Below, one piece after another: positions 33,690 to 42,601 of a stretch of DNA of 64,000 nt; the stretch's first letter is position 1; each line of letters opens with the position of its first letter. Under the pieces are notes generated by a model. That model saw only the letters and a program-made list of their open reading frames with translations, made no database searches and was not told the DNA's origin. A program made the position numbers and the translations under genes. The DNA comes from Bacilli bacterium. GTDB taxonomy: Bacteria > Bacillota > Bacilli > RF39 > UBA660. Where the stretch lies: contig JAFXUK010000003.1 of the NCBI GenBank assembly GCA_017525015.1, positions 1-64,000 on the forward strand. Reading direction: 5' to 3'.

Positions 33690-34217
33690 CTATTTTTTAT
33701 CTTCTTCTTCGTCGGAATCAATTATTCTTAATATTTTTCTTTGATTCTTTAAGATTTCTTCCATTTTATGATGAAGATCTTCTAGTATAAGTTCACTTTT
33801 CAAATCTGTACGATAATCATTTTGGTTTCTTAAACTGTCTTTAGCTGCTTGTCTATTTTGACTCATCATAATTACTGGTGCTTGTAGTGCAGCAATACAA
33901 GATAATACTAAATTAAGTAAGATAAATGGATATGGATCTACTTCTGAACCATTTGTTAATACATATGAATTAATAACAACCCAAAGAATTAAAAATCCAG
34001 AAAAGCAAATAATGAATTCCCATGATCCGGCAATTTCACTTAGTTTATCTGCTAGACGATCTCCATTAGTCATCTTTGCTTCTTCTTGTTTATCTACATC
34101 AATACTAATTGGTTGATCTACTAATAAATCTAATAATTCTTCTTCATCTTGTGCTTCTAATTCATTGTTCTTTAATAGCATTTTAACTATTTCTTTTTTT
34201 GTTAGTCTCTTTTCCAT
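33690..34217 (-). CDS. DUF1003 family membrane protein
   Basis: A 175-residue protein. After a cytosolic N-terminus come GDRLADKLSEIAGSWEFI, two membrane helices (about 70-90 and 100-120), the conserved DPYPFILLNL between them and APVIMMSQNRQ after the second, then a coiled cytosolic helix with DYRTDLKSELILEDLH. These are hallmark segments of DUF1003, a widespread family without known function. An acidic/Lys-rich tail ends the protein. It leads a two-gene unit with the putative metallopeptidase. Confidence 0.9.
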   Translation of the reverse strand: MEKRLTKKEIVKMLLKNNELEAQDEEELLDLLVDQPISIDVDKQEEAKMTNGDRLADKLSEIAGSWEFIICFSGFLILWVVINSYVLTNGSEVDPYPFILLNLVLSCIAALQAPVIMMSQNRQAAKDSLRNQNDYRTDLKSELILEDLHHKMEEILKNQRKILRIIDSDEEEDKK

Positions 34218-34240
34218 ATTATCACCATAATCAGTATAAC

Positions 34241-34263
34241 AAAAAAAAGAATGAATTTCATTC
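34241..34263 (-). terminator. Terminator of the DUF362 gene
   Basis: GAATGA pairs with TCATTC around a 3-base loop and is followed by T8 on the minus strand. Confidence 0.75.
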
Positions 34264-34277
34264 CTTTTTTTATTTTT

Positions 34278-35159
34278 TTAGATTTCTATTAATTCGTATT
34301 CTTTTGAGCCTAATCCTAAAGATTCAGCATATTCTGTAATATGTCTTCCACATCTTGTATCGATTCTCTCTTCAATATCTTTTGTTCCTTCTTCATGAGT
34401 TGCCCAAATAGCATCAATAAATGCTTGATCATTAGCAACTGGATCTAAGCTTCCAAATATTCCAATGTCTCCAATTACTGGATCTCCTTGATGAGCATCG
34501 CAATCACAATCTACTGAGATAGCATTAGCAACTGTAATATAAACAATTGGCTTATTGTTTTCTTTTAGGTAGTCTGCAACTGCAGTAGCAGCTTCTGCCA
34601 TTGATTCAATAAAGTCTTCTTGTTCATACTTAGCACTCCAGCATAGATCTGGATCTTCTGTTTGACCACAACTGTGAATATATGCTTTTCCATTACGTGA
34701 AGCGATACCAATTGATTGATTTTTTAAGTTTGCTCCAAAACCTCCCATTGCATGACCTTTTCCATGAGCTAGGTTTAATATAGAATCATAGTTTTTAAAG
34801 TTTTCTCCAACTATATCATATTTTAGATGTTTTCCATTATGTACTGGTATTTTAAATTCTCCATCTCCATCCATAATGTCTACATCAGCAAATGAAGTAA
34901 ATCCATGTTCTTCTGCTACTTTTAAATGATCTTCTTTAGTGTTTCTTGCACCTGGATATGCAGTATTACATTCAATAATAGTACCATTTAGTTTTTTTAC
35001 TAACGGAGCAATTAAATCAGCTTTTAAATATCCTTTTGCTCCTTTTTCTCCGGTAGATACTTTTACTCCTACTTTTCCAGTTAATTCTACTCCTAATGCT
35101 TCATAGATTTTGATTAAGCTTTCAGGTGTAATATCTTTTGTGAAAAAAACTTTTGACAT
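34278..35159 (-). CDS. DUF362 domain-containing protein
   Basis: A 293-residue protein with the DUF362 layout: VGVKVSTGEKGAKGYLKADL near residue 30, IIECNTAYPGARNTKEDHLKVAEEHGF at about 61-87, DSILNLAHGKGHAMGGFGANLKN in the middle, and a Cys cluster VDCDCDAHQGDPVIGDIGI at about 220-238. DUF362 proteins occur alone or fused to ferredoxin domains and may bind metal or an iron-sulfur cluster through the C-terminal cysteines; no reaction is established. It sits 13 bases after the GT10 gene and ends the 38321-34278 gene string. Confidence 0.85.
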   Translation of the reverse strand: MSKVFFTKDITPESLIKIYEALGVELTGKVGVKVSTGEKGAKGYLKADLIAPLVKKLNGTIIECNTAYPGARNTKEDHLKVAEEHGFTSFADVDIMDGDGEFKIPVHNGKHLKYDIVGENFKNYDSILNLAHGKGHAMGGFGANLKNQSIGIASRNGKAYIHSCGQTEDPDLCWSAKYEQEDFIESMAEAATAVADYLKENNKPIVYITVANAISVDCDCDAHQGDPVIGDIGIFGSLDPVANDQAFIDAIWATHEEGTKDIEERIDTRCGRHITEYAESLGLGSKEYELIEI

Positions 35160-35172
35160 ATAATCCTCCTTA

Positions 35173-36672
35173 TTACAATTGTCTTTTTATTCTTTTTAAT
35201 AAAGTTCTTTTGTTATGTAATAATACATAAAGTAACTTTTTAATACCTTTTGCTTCTGAATAGTTATAGTAAATTAATGTTTTACTTGTTTTTGGTAATA
35301 GACCAAATTCTCTATCGTTTTCTTCATTCATACTTATAAAGTTAAAATATTCATCTGCATTTATATTATAAACTTTTATAAAGAAGTCTTTTACTGAGTA
35401 ATCAAATTTAACACTAAAACTATCTGTATAATCTAATCTTATATCTTTTGGTTCTACAAGACCATTTGATTCTATTCTAATATTAGATCCTCTTCTTACT
35501 TTAAAATTAACTTCTATTTTATGTTCTTTATGATAAATATGTCTTAATGTATAATACATTATTTTTTTCTTATGTACTTTTCTTCTTCTATTTTCAAAAT
35601 ACATTAAACTATTATAAGCTTTTAAATAATTAATTTTATTACTTGTCATTAAAGCTGTTTTTATTCTTTTTGCTGATTGTTCACTTGAAAAGTATTCTTT
35701 ATATTTACTTGAATTTAAAAACTTTTCAATATTCTTTATATAATGTTCATATGTTTTTTCATCCATATTTACTAAATAATTATATAAATCATCGTATGTT
35801 TTAAAGTCTCTTTTATCAATAAAGCATTCTTTTGGAATATAATCTGTTACATTATCTGCACCTAAATAGATTGGAACTGTTTTTGCTTTAAAACAGTCAA
35901 ATATTTTTTCTGAGATATATCCATTTTGATTTGTATATGAATCGTAACTAAAAGCAAATTTATATTTACTTAGAATATCTAATTTCTCTTCTCTTTCTAC
36001 ATAGCCTTTATGAATCTTATTATATTTTTTACTCCATAAACCACCATATAAATCAAAATCATCTTTATGTTTTTTTAAGAAATAATTTGCTACTTTTACT
36101 CTTTCTAGGTAGATTGAATGTTCATCTTCTTTAATATTTGATCTATTAAAATATTTTGTGTAATTATAATAATTTAATAGTTTTATTACACTATCTTTAG
36201 TTGTATTATTAGAAATCATTGTGATTAGTCTTCTATCTTTAAAATCATGTTTATATTCTTTTTCTTTACTATAGAAGTTTGCAATATTTCCTTTAATAAA
36301 CTTTTTGTTATCTACTATATCATCATCAAATGTAATTATTTTACTAAATATATTAGCAAGATTTTCCATACCTTTGGCATCATGATTTTTAGCATGACCT
36401 GTTACTGGCTCATAATTTATATAGACACTTTTTTCTAGAAGCTTTTTATTATATAACTTCCACATTATATCTAGATTTTGATAAAAGATATTATCAAAGA
36501 ATAAAACATAATCTACATTATCTAAATCTACTCTGTCATATGTATGAATTTCTATATCATCTTTTTCTAATAAACATTTTAAATAGTATTCCCATGATGC
36601 AGTATTTTTAAACATACTATCATTTAATTCTGTACCTAAAAATGGATAGTAACATACTATTTTCTTTTTCAT
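35173..36672 (-). CDS. Glycosyltransferase family 10 (fucosyltransferase-like)
   Basis: A 499-residue cytosolic enzyme. The C-terminal catalytic half carries the GT10 donor-binding signature: FAFSYDSYTNQNGYISEKIF (about 241-260), then KAKTVPIYLGADNVTDYIP and CFIDKRDF. GT10 enzymes are mostly alpha-1,3/1,4-fucosyltransferases using GDP-fucose, acting on oligosaccharide acceptors of LPS or capsule. The N-terminal half is the acceptor domain. The last 130 residues, basic and rich in Lys and Tyr, are extra compared with the minimal enzyme. It lies in one string with a membrane protein upstream and DUF362 downstream; no GDP-fucose synthesis genes are visible here. Confidence 0.8.
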   Translation of the reverse strand: MKKKIVCYYPFLGTELNDSMFKNTASWEYYLKCLLEKDDIEIHTYDRVDLDNVDYVLFFDNIFYQNLDIMWKLYNKKLLEKSVYINYEPVTGHAKNHDAKGMENLANIFSKIITFDDDIVDNKKFIKGNIANFYSKEKEYKHDFKDRRLITMISNNTTKDSVIKLLNYYNYTKYFNRSNIKEDEHSIYLERVKVANYFLKKHKDDFDLYGGLWSKKYNKIHKGYVEREEKLDILSKYKFAFSYDSYTNQNGYISEKIFDCFKAKTVPIYLGADNVTDYIPKECFIDKRDFKTYDDLYNYLVNMDEKTYEHYIKNIEKFLNSSKYKEYFSSEQSAKRIKTALMTSNKINYLKAYNSLMYFENRRRKVHKKKIMYYTLRHIYHKEHKIEVNFKVRRGSNIRIESNGLVEPKDIRLDYTDSFSVKFDYSVKDFFIKVYNINADEYFNFISMNEENDREFGLLPKTSKTLIYYNYSEAKGIKKLLYVLLHNKRTLLKRIKRQL

Positions 36673-36695
36673 CTACTTCACCCCAAACCTACATG

Positions 36696-38321
36696 TTATT
36701 TAAGTTCTGTAATATTAATTACTTCTTGTTCTTTATTATATTCGATTTCTACTTGTTCTCCTTCTTTTAAGAATGGTAATCTGTTTTTATTTACTTTAAT
36801 TGATACTTTATATTTTTGATTATTTTGATCTGTGAAATAGTAAACTGTATTACCATCAATTATTACTTCTTTGATACCATAAACATTAATTGTCTTAGTA
36901 TTTTTACTTGTTCCTGATTCTTCTCCCATTTGAGTTAAATAAGCATCAGCTGCTGCTTCTATTCCTTTAGAGGCATCAGTTACTACTACTTTTTGATAGT
37001 CTACTACATCTACAAAGGCATACATTTTAACTAGTCCAGCATTATCTTTTAGACTTATTAAATATGTTGGCTGTCCATTTAAATTAATTAATAATGGGAA
37101 TGTTGATGTATACTTCATTTGTTGTACTTGACCTTTTGCAGAGTCCATTGCAGAGTACTCTTCTGCTCCAGCAACACTATAGAAGTTTGTTTCTTTAGTT
37201 CTCATATTTGTAAGAATAAATCCAATATTTGATTCATCTGCTAAAACTGATGTAATACCAGTATAAAGATATACATCATCATTAAATGCTAGATAGTTAT
37301 ATCCTGTAGTAGTTGCGACTACATCTCTTTGAGTAAATACTGAGTTTAAATATCCATTTTTATATGCTCCCCAGTCATTTACTTGTTCTAGAATTAATTC
37401 TGCTTCATATACATGATCTACCCATGAAGGTACATCTTTTAATTTATAATATTTTGATTCTCCATTAATTGGATTAAATATTACTACTCCAGTTACTTCT
37501 CTTCTTTGATTAATTCCATGATATTTAACTACACTTGCAACCCAATATGGATTACCAGAATTATCTATTTCAAAGTTAATTGCATCAAAGTTTTTAGTTG
37601 GATAACTAAATTGTAATTTACGATATAGGTTTTCATTAAATAATGCTGAAGGTGCATATTTTAATCCTTTATCTAATTTAATTAGTTTTGCTTTACCTGT
37701 TGTAGAATTAACTGTAATATAGCCTGTAATACCTTTATCACGGTTTGTAAACCATTTTATTGTTCCATTATATTCTAGAGGTGTAACTCTTATAATTTCG
37801 TCGTTATAATTGATTTGAGTGTACTCATCTGATACATCATACTGTGATACTAATTCACTCATACCACCCATTACACGATCTCCTAATTTAGATGATGATT
37901 TTTTATCTAGTAATGGTAATTTATTAAAGTCTACTTCTGGTAGATCTTCTTGGAATGTTTTAGTTGTATCTATTTCAATTCTCTTATAATACTTTTTGGC
38001 ATTTAACATTGCAGAGTTAAGTATTGCGACTAAAACTAAAATAATTATAATTGCTGGTACTGCTAACCATAATTTCATTATCTTATGATTTTGTACTGAT
38101 ATTTTTCCTGTTTGTAAATCTTCTATTACTAATCCTGTATGGAATACTGTTTGACATATTAAAAATACTACTAATACTGAAATAATATATACCCACAAAC
38201 CTAGATTATGAATATCTAATGCAGGATAAGAAATATAGTAATAAATACCTGCGAATAAAAGTGAAATAATTATACTTTTTAATAAACCGTGTTTCTTAAA
38301 ATCTTTCTTTTTTCTTTTCAT
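36696..38321 (-). CDS. Uncharacterised membrane protein with large repeated extracellular region
   Basis: A 541-residue protein. A basic N-terminus is followed by three membrane helices (about 13-30, 42-60 and 83-105). Residues 110-480 are outside or membrane-proximal and show repeated strand-loop units with Asn-Gly/Asp-Gly turns (TGYITVNSTTGKAKLIKL, TGVVIFNPINGESKYYKL), a PepSY-like look. The last 60 residues (INVYGIKEVIIDGNTVYYF and onward) resemble a small OB-like beta barrel. I do not recognise the family. It is the first gene of the string leading to GT10 and DUF362, with AAGGAGTTG upstream. Confidence 0.5.
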   Translation of the reverse strand: MKRKKKDFKKHGLLKSIIISLLFAGIYYYISYPALDIHNLGLWVYIISVLVVFLICQTVFHTGLVIEDLQTGKISVQNHKIMKLWLAVPAIIIILVLVAILNSAMLNAKKYYKRIEIDTTKTFQEDLPEVDFNKLPLLDKKSSSKLGDRVMGGMSELVSQYDVSDEYTQINYNDEIIRVTPLEYNGTIKWFTNRDKGITGYITVNSTTGKAKLIKLDKGLKYAPSALFNENLYRKLQFSYPTKNFDAINFEIDNSGNPYWVASVVKYHGINQRREVTGVVIFNPINGESKYYKLKDVPSWVDHVYEAELILEQVNDWGAYKNGYLNSVFTQRDVVATTTGYNYLAFNDDVYLYTGITSVLADESNIGFILTNMRTKETNFYSVAGAEEYSAMDSAKGQVQQMKYTSTFPLLINLNGQPTYLISLKDNAGLVKMYAFVDVVDYQKVVVTDASKGIEAAADAYLTQMGEESGTSKNTKTINVYGIKEVIIDGNTVYYFTDQNNQKYKVSIKVNKNRLPFLKEGEQVEIEYNKEQEVINITELK

Positions 38322-38348
38322 AGTATCAACTCCTTAATCTATTATAAC

Positions 38349-38377
38349 AAAAAAAGCGAGTAAAACCTACCCACTTT
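38349..38377 (-). terminator. Terminator of the thioredoxin-fold gene
   Basis: A 10-bp stem with two G-T pairs (AAAGTGGGTA with TACTCGCTTT), followed by T7 on the minus strand. Confidence 0.7.
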
Positions 38378-38383
38378 ACTTAA

Positions 38384-39025
38384 TTATTTCTTCTTTCTAG
38401 TTACTAATACTATTATTAAGACTGTTATTCCTACTACAAATAGTATTCCAACTACTCCTACTCCAATTAGTATGGGTAGTATTTTCTTTAATGGTTTTAG
38501 ATTATCTTTTTCTACTACATAGTCATCTAATGAATCATTATAAGCATCGTCTGCATATGAATCATCTGAATTATTCTCCGGTATATTAAAATCATATATT
38601 GAGTTTTCATTATTTTTTTCTCTTTCATATATTTTTAATACATCATATCTATCTGCTGCTTTTTCTTTATATAGTTTTTCTATTTGAGTTTCAAAGTCTT
38701 TATTATAGCTATCTAGATAGCCAATCCAAGATTTATCTCCAATAACTATGTATGGAACTCCAGTTGCTTCATCTTCTTCTCCATTTATTACAGCGAAAGC
38801 ATACATTAGTCTTGCGTTACTTTCATCATTCCATACTTCATATGGTTTAATCTCAAACATATTTCCATATTCAGTAGACTCTAGAGAGTCAAAAAACATT
38901 TTTGCTTCGGCACAATGTGGACATCCATCTCCATGAAAGAAGTATACTGGTACTTTTTCTTCTGCGAATACTCCAAATGGTAAAATAAATAATCCTAATA
39001 ATAATGTTAATAATAATTTCTTCAT
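38384..39025 (-). CDS. Membrane-anchored extracytoplasmic thioredoxin-fold protein
   Basis: A 213-residue protein. Residues 1-22 are a signal peptide ending FGVFA-EE. A thioredoxin-like domain follows with the active site DGCPHCAEA (CPHC, at about 36-39) and a cis-Pro segment TGVPYIVIG. Then come an acidic, Asn/Asp-rich linker, a C-terminal membrane helix (about 185-208) and the basic end RKKK. CPHC is typical of DsbA/DsbC-like oxidases and isomerases, so a role in disulfide formation outside the cell is likely. The start at ATG 39025 fits AAGGAG 7 bases upstream; the ATG two codons before is too close. It is divergent from a TetR-type regulator. Confidence 0.8.
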   Translation of the reverse strand: MKKLLLTLLLGLFILPFGVFAEEKVPVYFFHGDGCPHCAEAKMFFDSLESTEYGNMFEIKPYEVWNDESNARLMYAFAVINGEEDEATGVPYIVIGDKSWIGYLDSYNKDFETQIEKLYKEKAADRYDVLKIYEREKNNENSIYDFNIPENNSDDSYADDAYNDSLDDYVVEKDNLKPLKKILPILIGVGVVGILFVVGITVLIIVLVTRKKK

Positions 39026-39097
39026 AATCATTCTCCTTACTCTTTTTATATTATATCAATAATAAATTATTTTATAAAGATTTATATTTATAAGTTA

Positions 39098-39110
39098 AAC
39101 AAATTTTGTT
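39098..39110. promoter_or_regulatory. Candidate operator between the thioredoxin-fold and TetR genes
   Basis: AACAAA-T-TTTGTT is a perfect 6-bp inverted repeat just upstream of the TetR promoter. A TTTGTTGG direct repeat recurs at 39105 and 39124, the second copy inside the promoter spacer. Binding by the neighbouring TetR-type protein is inferred. Confidence 0.35.
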
Positions 39111-39117
39111 GGTTATC

Positions 39118-39145
39118 TTTACATTTGTTGGGAAACTGATATAAT
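39118..39145 (+). promoter_or_regulatory. SigA-type promoter of the TetR-family gene
   Basis: TTTACA (39118-39123), 16 bases, TATAAT (39140-39145). Confidence 0.6.
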
Positions 39146-39164
39146 AAAGCTAGGTGGTGTTCTT

Positions 39165-39731
39165 ATGGATAATAAAAAAGAAGATTTAAGAATTGTAAAA
39201 ACAAAAGCTAGTTTATATAGAGGTCTTATGGCTCTTATGAAAGAAAAACCTTTTGAGCAAATAAAAGTATCTGAAATATGTTCTTCTTCATATGTTAATA
39301 GATCTACATTTTATGATCATTTTAATGATAAGTTTGAGTTATTACAATCATTATTACTTGATCTTAGTTCAGAACTAACTAATACTATGGTTATTACTAA
39401 TCCTACAAATAATCCTCAAGAATATTTTAAGGAGATGCTTACAATACTTTTAAATCATGTTAGTGAGAATCTTGAAATATATTCTGCTGTTGCAAAAATA
39501 AATGGTAATTCTATTGCGATAGATATGACAATGGATACTATTGTTAATCTAACTATAAAAGATATTGAAAAGAATAATATTAATAATACTGATTTACCTA
39601 CAAGAACTTTTGTCTTATTCTATACTTCTGGATTTATAAGTGTAATTGCAGACTCAGTTAAAGATCCTAAGACATTTGATCCTGATAAGATATTAAAAAC
39701 ATTATTAATGTTTATTCCAGATAATAAATAA
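39165..39731 (+). CDS. TetR/AcrR family transcriptional regulator
   Basis: A 188-residue regulator. The N-terminal helix-turn-helix domain (about 10-60) shows FEQIKVSEICSSSYVNRSTFYDHFNDKFELLQ, the standard TetR DNA-binding pattern. The C-terminal ligand domain is helical, with the TetR_C-type FVLFYTSGFISVIADSV near residue 155, seen in DhaS-like regulators. It is divergent from the extracytoplasmic thioredoxin-fold gene, and repeated TTTGTTGG elements lie between them. The inducer is unknown. An AGGTGGTG ribosome site precedes the ATG. Confidence 0.88.
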   Translation: MDNKKEDLRIVKTKASLYRGLMALMKEKPFEQIKVSEICSSSYVNRSTFYDHFNDKFELLQSLLLDLSSELTNTMVITNPTNNPQEYFKEMLTILLNHVSENLEIYSAVAKINGNSIAIDMTMDTIVNLTIKDIEKNNINNTDLPTRTFVLFYTSGFISVIADSVKDPKTFDPDKILKTLLMFIPDNK

Positions 39732-39753
39732 AAAAAGACCAATTGGTCTTTTT
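39732..39753. terminator. Bidirectional terminator between convergent genes
   Basis: A palindromic hairpin (AAAAAGACC, AATT loop, GGTCTTTTT) with T-runs on both strands. Confidence 0.85.
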
Positions 39754-40525
39754 ATTTTTCTATTTCTAGTGATCTTAATATATCTAAGATCATATCATCT
39801 GTAAAATAATCTAATTTATAGAATGTTAAACAATATAGTTTATCATTTTTTATTATACATACTTGTTTATATGTATCAGTTTCATACATATATCCAGTTA
39901 AATCTCCTTCAATATAAGTTACATTATCAAGACTAGGAAGATTAGTCTCCACAAAGTTAAAGAAATAATTTTCTTTAATTTTTATTATTGGAGTAGTAAA
40001 TTTACCATCTTCTTTTTCTCTTTCTCTAATAAACTTAATTAATTCTACATCGTTTGTAATATTATTTTTATTTAAATAATATTCTCTTAATAAATTAGAT
40101 ATATATAATGGGAAATGATTAAATTCATAATAATAACTTGATTCATCATAATTCTTTATACTATGAATTTGTGTTTCAAATTGACCCATCATAAATGCTG
40201 CATTAATTTGATTTTCTGCATCATATAATAAATAATATTCATAATTTGAATCAGAGTCTCCTGCTTCAAATTCAGTAAAATAATTCTTTATTTTCATTTT
40301 ATAAGAATCTGAATATGATTCAAAATATTCAGTATTTGCTTTTTCTTCTTCAGTATATGAATTAACTGTTAAGACTTTACCAATATTATACTGTTTACTA
40401 TATACATCATTATCCATAAATAAATCTTGAGTATATACAATAAATAGTTTTACTACGATATAAATAATTATATAGAATATAGCGGTTAGAGCAATAAATT
40501 TTGTACGTGACATTTTATTTTCCAT
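39752..40525 (-). CDS. Uncharacterised protein with one N-terminal membrane helix
   Basis: A 257-residue protein. One membrane helix (about 9-30) after a short basic cytosolic end places about 225 residues outside. The outer part is rich in Tyr, Asn, Glu and Ser, shows no repeats, and has two Cys in the last 30 residues. No family is recognised. It lies 12 bases downstream of uppP and is probably cotranscribed with it. Confidence 0.55.
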   Translation of the reverse strand: MENKMSRTKFIALTAIFYIIIYIVVKLFIVYTQDLFMDNDVYSKQYNIGKVLTVNSYTEEEKANTEYFESYSDSYKMKIKNYFTEFEAGDSDSNYEYYLLYDAENQINAAFMMGQFETQIHSIKNYDESSYYYEFNHFPLYISNLLREYYLNKNNITNDVELIKFIREREKEDGKFTTPIIKIKENYFFNFVETNLPSLDNVTYIEGDLTGYMYETDTYKQVCIIKNDKLYCLTFYKLDYFTDDMILDILRSLEIEK

Positions 40526-40537
40526 AATCTAACCCCC

Positions 40538-41347
40538 TTATATAAATAGCATAACTGTGAAGATTGCAATAGCAAATAAGTATATTGAGAATCTCCATAA
40601 TTTGCCTCTTTCTACTATCTTTGTTAACCAATTATATGAAATATATGTTAATAATCCTGCAGCTATCATTCCAATTAAATAATATAGGATCATATTAATA
40701 TCAGCACTTTGTGCTTTAAATTCAGTAAATCCTGAAATCATTGTTCCTAAACTAACTGGTAAATATAACATGAAAGAATATTTTAAAGCCGTTTTATTAT
40801 CGAAACCATTTAATAAACATCCTACTAGAGTCATACCACTTCTTGAGATTCCTGGTACTATAGCAACTGCTTGATAAATACCAATTAAAATTGCATCTTT
40901 AATAGTAATATCTTTATCTTGTTTTTCTCCTTCAGAGTCCATTGCAAGTAATAAAGCTACTCCTGTTACAAAGAATCCTAATCCAACTAAGAAAATATTT
41001 CTAGCTAGAACTCCTTCTAAGATATCTTTTGTAAAGAATCCTAATACTGCTACTGGAATAGTTCCAATTACTAATAACCAACAATATTTAAATTCTTCTT
41101 TGCATTCTTCTCCTTTAGTTTTAATGTACTTAAAGAATCCTTTAATCAATTTAATTACATCTTTTTTAAAGATTAATAGTATTGCAATAAAAGATGCAAA
41201 GTTTAAGAATATTTCTAGACTTAAATCATTAAAGATAGTTGTATTAATAATAGCTTTAATAATATAGATATGACCACTACTAGAGATTGGTAATGGTTCT
41301 GTAATACCTTGTAAAATTCCTAAAATTATGTATTTAATTATGTCCAT
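40538..41347 (-). CDS. uppP: Undecaprenyl-diphosphatase
   Basis: A 269-residue polytopic membrane phosphatase (BacA/UppP) that recycles the lipid carrier for peptidoglycan and other wall polymers, and confers basal bacitracin tolerance. It has the two signature regions: GITEPLPISSSGH at about 14-26 (Pro in place of the usual Phe) and PGISRSGMTLVGCLLNG at about 165-181. Seven to eight membrane helices are predicted. Clear AGGAGG is present upstream. Confidence 0.95.
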   Translation of the reverse strand: MDIIKYIILGILQGITEPLPISSSGHIYIIKAIINTTIFNDLSLEIFLNFASFIAILLIFKKDVIKLIKGFFKYIKTKGEECKEEFKYCWLLVIGTIPVAVLGFFTKDILEGVLARNIFLVGLGFFVTGVALLLAMDSEGEKQDKDITIKDAILIGIYQAVAIVPGISRSGMTLVGCLLNGFDNKTALKYSFMLYLPVSLGTMISGFTEFKAQSADINMILYYLIGMIAAGLLTYISYNWLTKIVERGKLWRFSIYLFAIAIFTVMLFI

Positions 41348-41383
41348 ATTCTTCCTCCTACTATGTATTATAACATAAACTTC

Positions 41384-41956
41384 TTATATTAATATTAAAA
41401 ATATACCAAATATTATAATTGAGGTCAAATCAAATGATAATATTAATTTATTTTGTAATAATCTTCCTAATAAATGATTAATATAAAATCCTATTATTGA
41501 TACTATTCCTAAACCTAATACTACTGATATTGGGTATAAATATAATAAGATAAATATTAATGTTATTACTTTAGATGCTGATAATAAATATTTTATTTCT
41601 ATTACTTTATCTAATGAATCTATTATTATTTCTAAGATACATTCAAATATTAATAATCCAAATAATATCCATTTAAAACTATTAGGTAATAATAAACAAA
41701 AATTAATTATTACTAATAGAGATACTACATCAAATATAGAATTTGATAATCTATCTAATACTATTTTAGATGTAGATTCATCTTTATGATACATAATACT
41801 TTTTAAAATATAATAAGTTATTCCTAATCCCCCATAAATACTTAATAATACTCTTGTTAGTGTATTATTTTGAAATATTAATGATAAAACCATTATTGGG
41901 ACTATAAGTACTGCGGTAATAATTGAAATAACCATATTGTAATTACTTTGTTCCAT
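41384..41956 (-). CDS. Uncharacterised polytopic membrane protein
   Basis: A 190-residue, very hydrophobic protein with about six membrane helices and only short charged loops (YHKDESTSK at about 56-64, and a DSLDKVIEIK loop in the middle). No enzymatic motif, such as the CDP-alcohol phosphotransferase pattern, is present. It lies 10 bases after rdgB and 36 bases before uppP, in one probable operon, so an envelope role is possible but unproven. Confidence 0.5.
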   Translation of the reverse strand: MEQSNYNMVISIITAVLIVPIMVLSLIFQNNTLTRVLLSIYGGLGITYYILKSIMYHKDESTSKIVLDRLSNSIFDVVSLLVIINFCLLLPNSFKWILFGLLIFECILEIIIDSLDKVIEIKYLLSASKVITLIFILLYLYPISVVLGLGIVSIIGFYINHLLGRLLQNKLILSFDLTSIIIFGIFLILI

Positions 41957-41966
41957 AATAATTCTC

Positions 41967-42545
41967 CTATAATACTTCTTTTAATTTTTCTATTGCTCTA
42001 CTTCTATGAGATACACTATTTTTTTCTTCTTCAGTAGACTCTCCAAATGTTTTATCTAAATCATCTGAATGGAACATACAATCAAAACAGAAATCTTTGT
42101 TTCCTAATTCTTCATCTATAATAGTTCCATACGTCTTTCCAACAAATATTTGCTCTTTGCCTTCTTCATCAATAAAAGCAATTGTACAGATGAAGTATGC
42201 AGTTCTATCTTTTCCTTGTAAATCTTCTCTTAATTTTGCTCTATTCTTTTCATTATCATGATCACCAGCATATCTTGCACTATATATTCCTGGAGCACCA
42301 TTTAGTGCTTCACAACATAGACCTGAATCATCAGCAACTACTGCATAATCTAAATTCTTGTCATTTAAATACTCTTTAATTGTTCTAGCTTTGATCAATG
42401 CATTTTCTTCAAATGTTTTACCAGTTTCTTCAATATCTTCTGTAAAACCGATACTTTCTAATGTTAGTATTTCTACATTACCTAACATTTCTTTAAATTC
42501 TTTTACTTTATGCTTATTATTAGAAGCAAGTACTATTTTTCTCAT
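41967..42545 (-). CDS. rdgB: Non-canonical purine NTP pyrophosphatase, RdgB/HAM1
   Basis: A 192-residue enzyme that hydrolyses ITP, dITP and XTP to keep deaminated purines out of nucleic acids. Family segments are KIVLASNNKHKVKEF at the N-terminus, TGKTFEENALIKA at about 48-60, VVADDSGLCCEALNGAPGIYSARYAG at about 73-98, and the C-terminal SHRSRAI. The start at ATG 42545 has GAGGTG 6 bases upstream; an in-frame codon three residues earlier overlaps that site. Confidence 0.94.
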   Translation of the reverse strand: MRKIVLASNNKHKVKEFKEMLGNVEILTLESIGFTEDIEETGKTFEENALIKARTIKEYLNDKNLDYAVVADDSGLCCEALNGAPGIYSARYAGDHDNEKNRAKLREDLQGKDRTAYFICTIAFIDEEGKEQIFVGKTYGTIIDEELGNKDFCFDCMFHSDDLDKTFGESTEEEKNSVSHRSRAIEKLKEVL

Positions 42546-42573
42546 AGAAAACACCTCAATTATTATTTTAACA

Positions 42574-42600
42574 TAAAAAAATACAAATCTCTTTGTATTT
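42574..42600 (-). terminator. Terminator of the 42602-44047 gene
   Basis: AAAATACAAA pairs with TTTGTATTTT around a GAGA-type loop, with a minus-strand T-run. Confidence 0.75.
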
Positions 42601-42601
42601 T

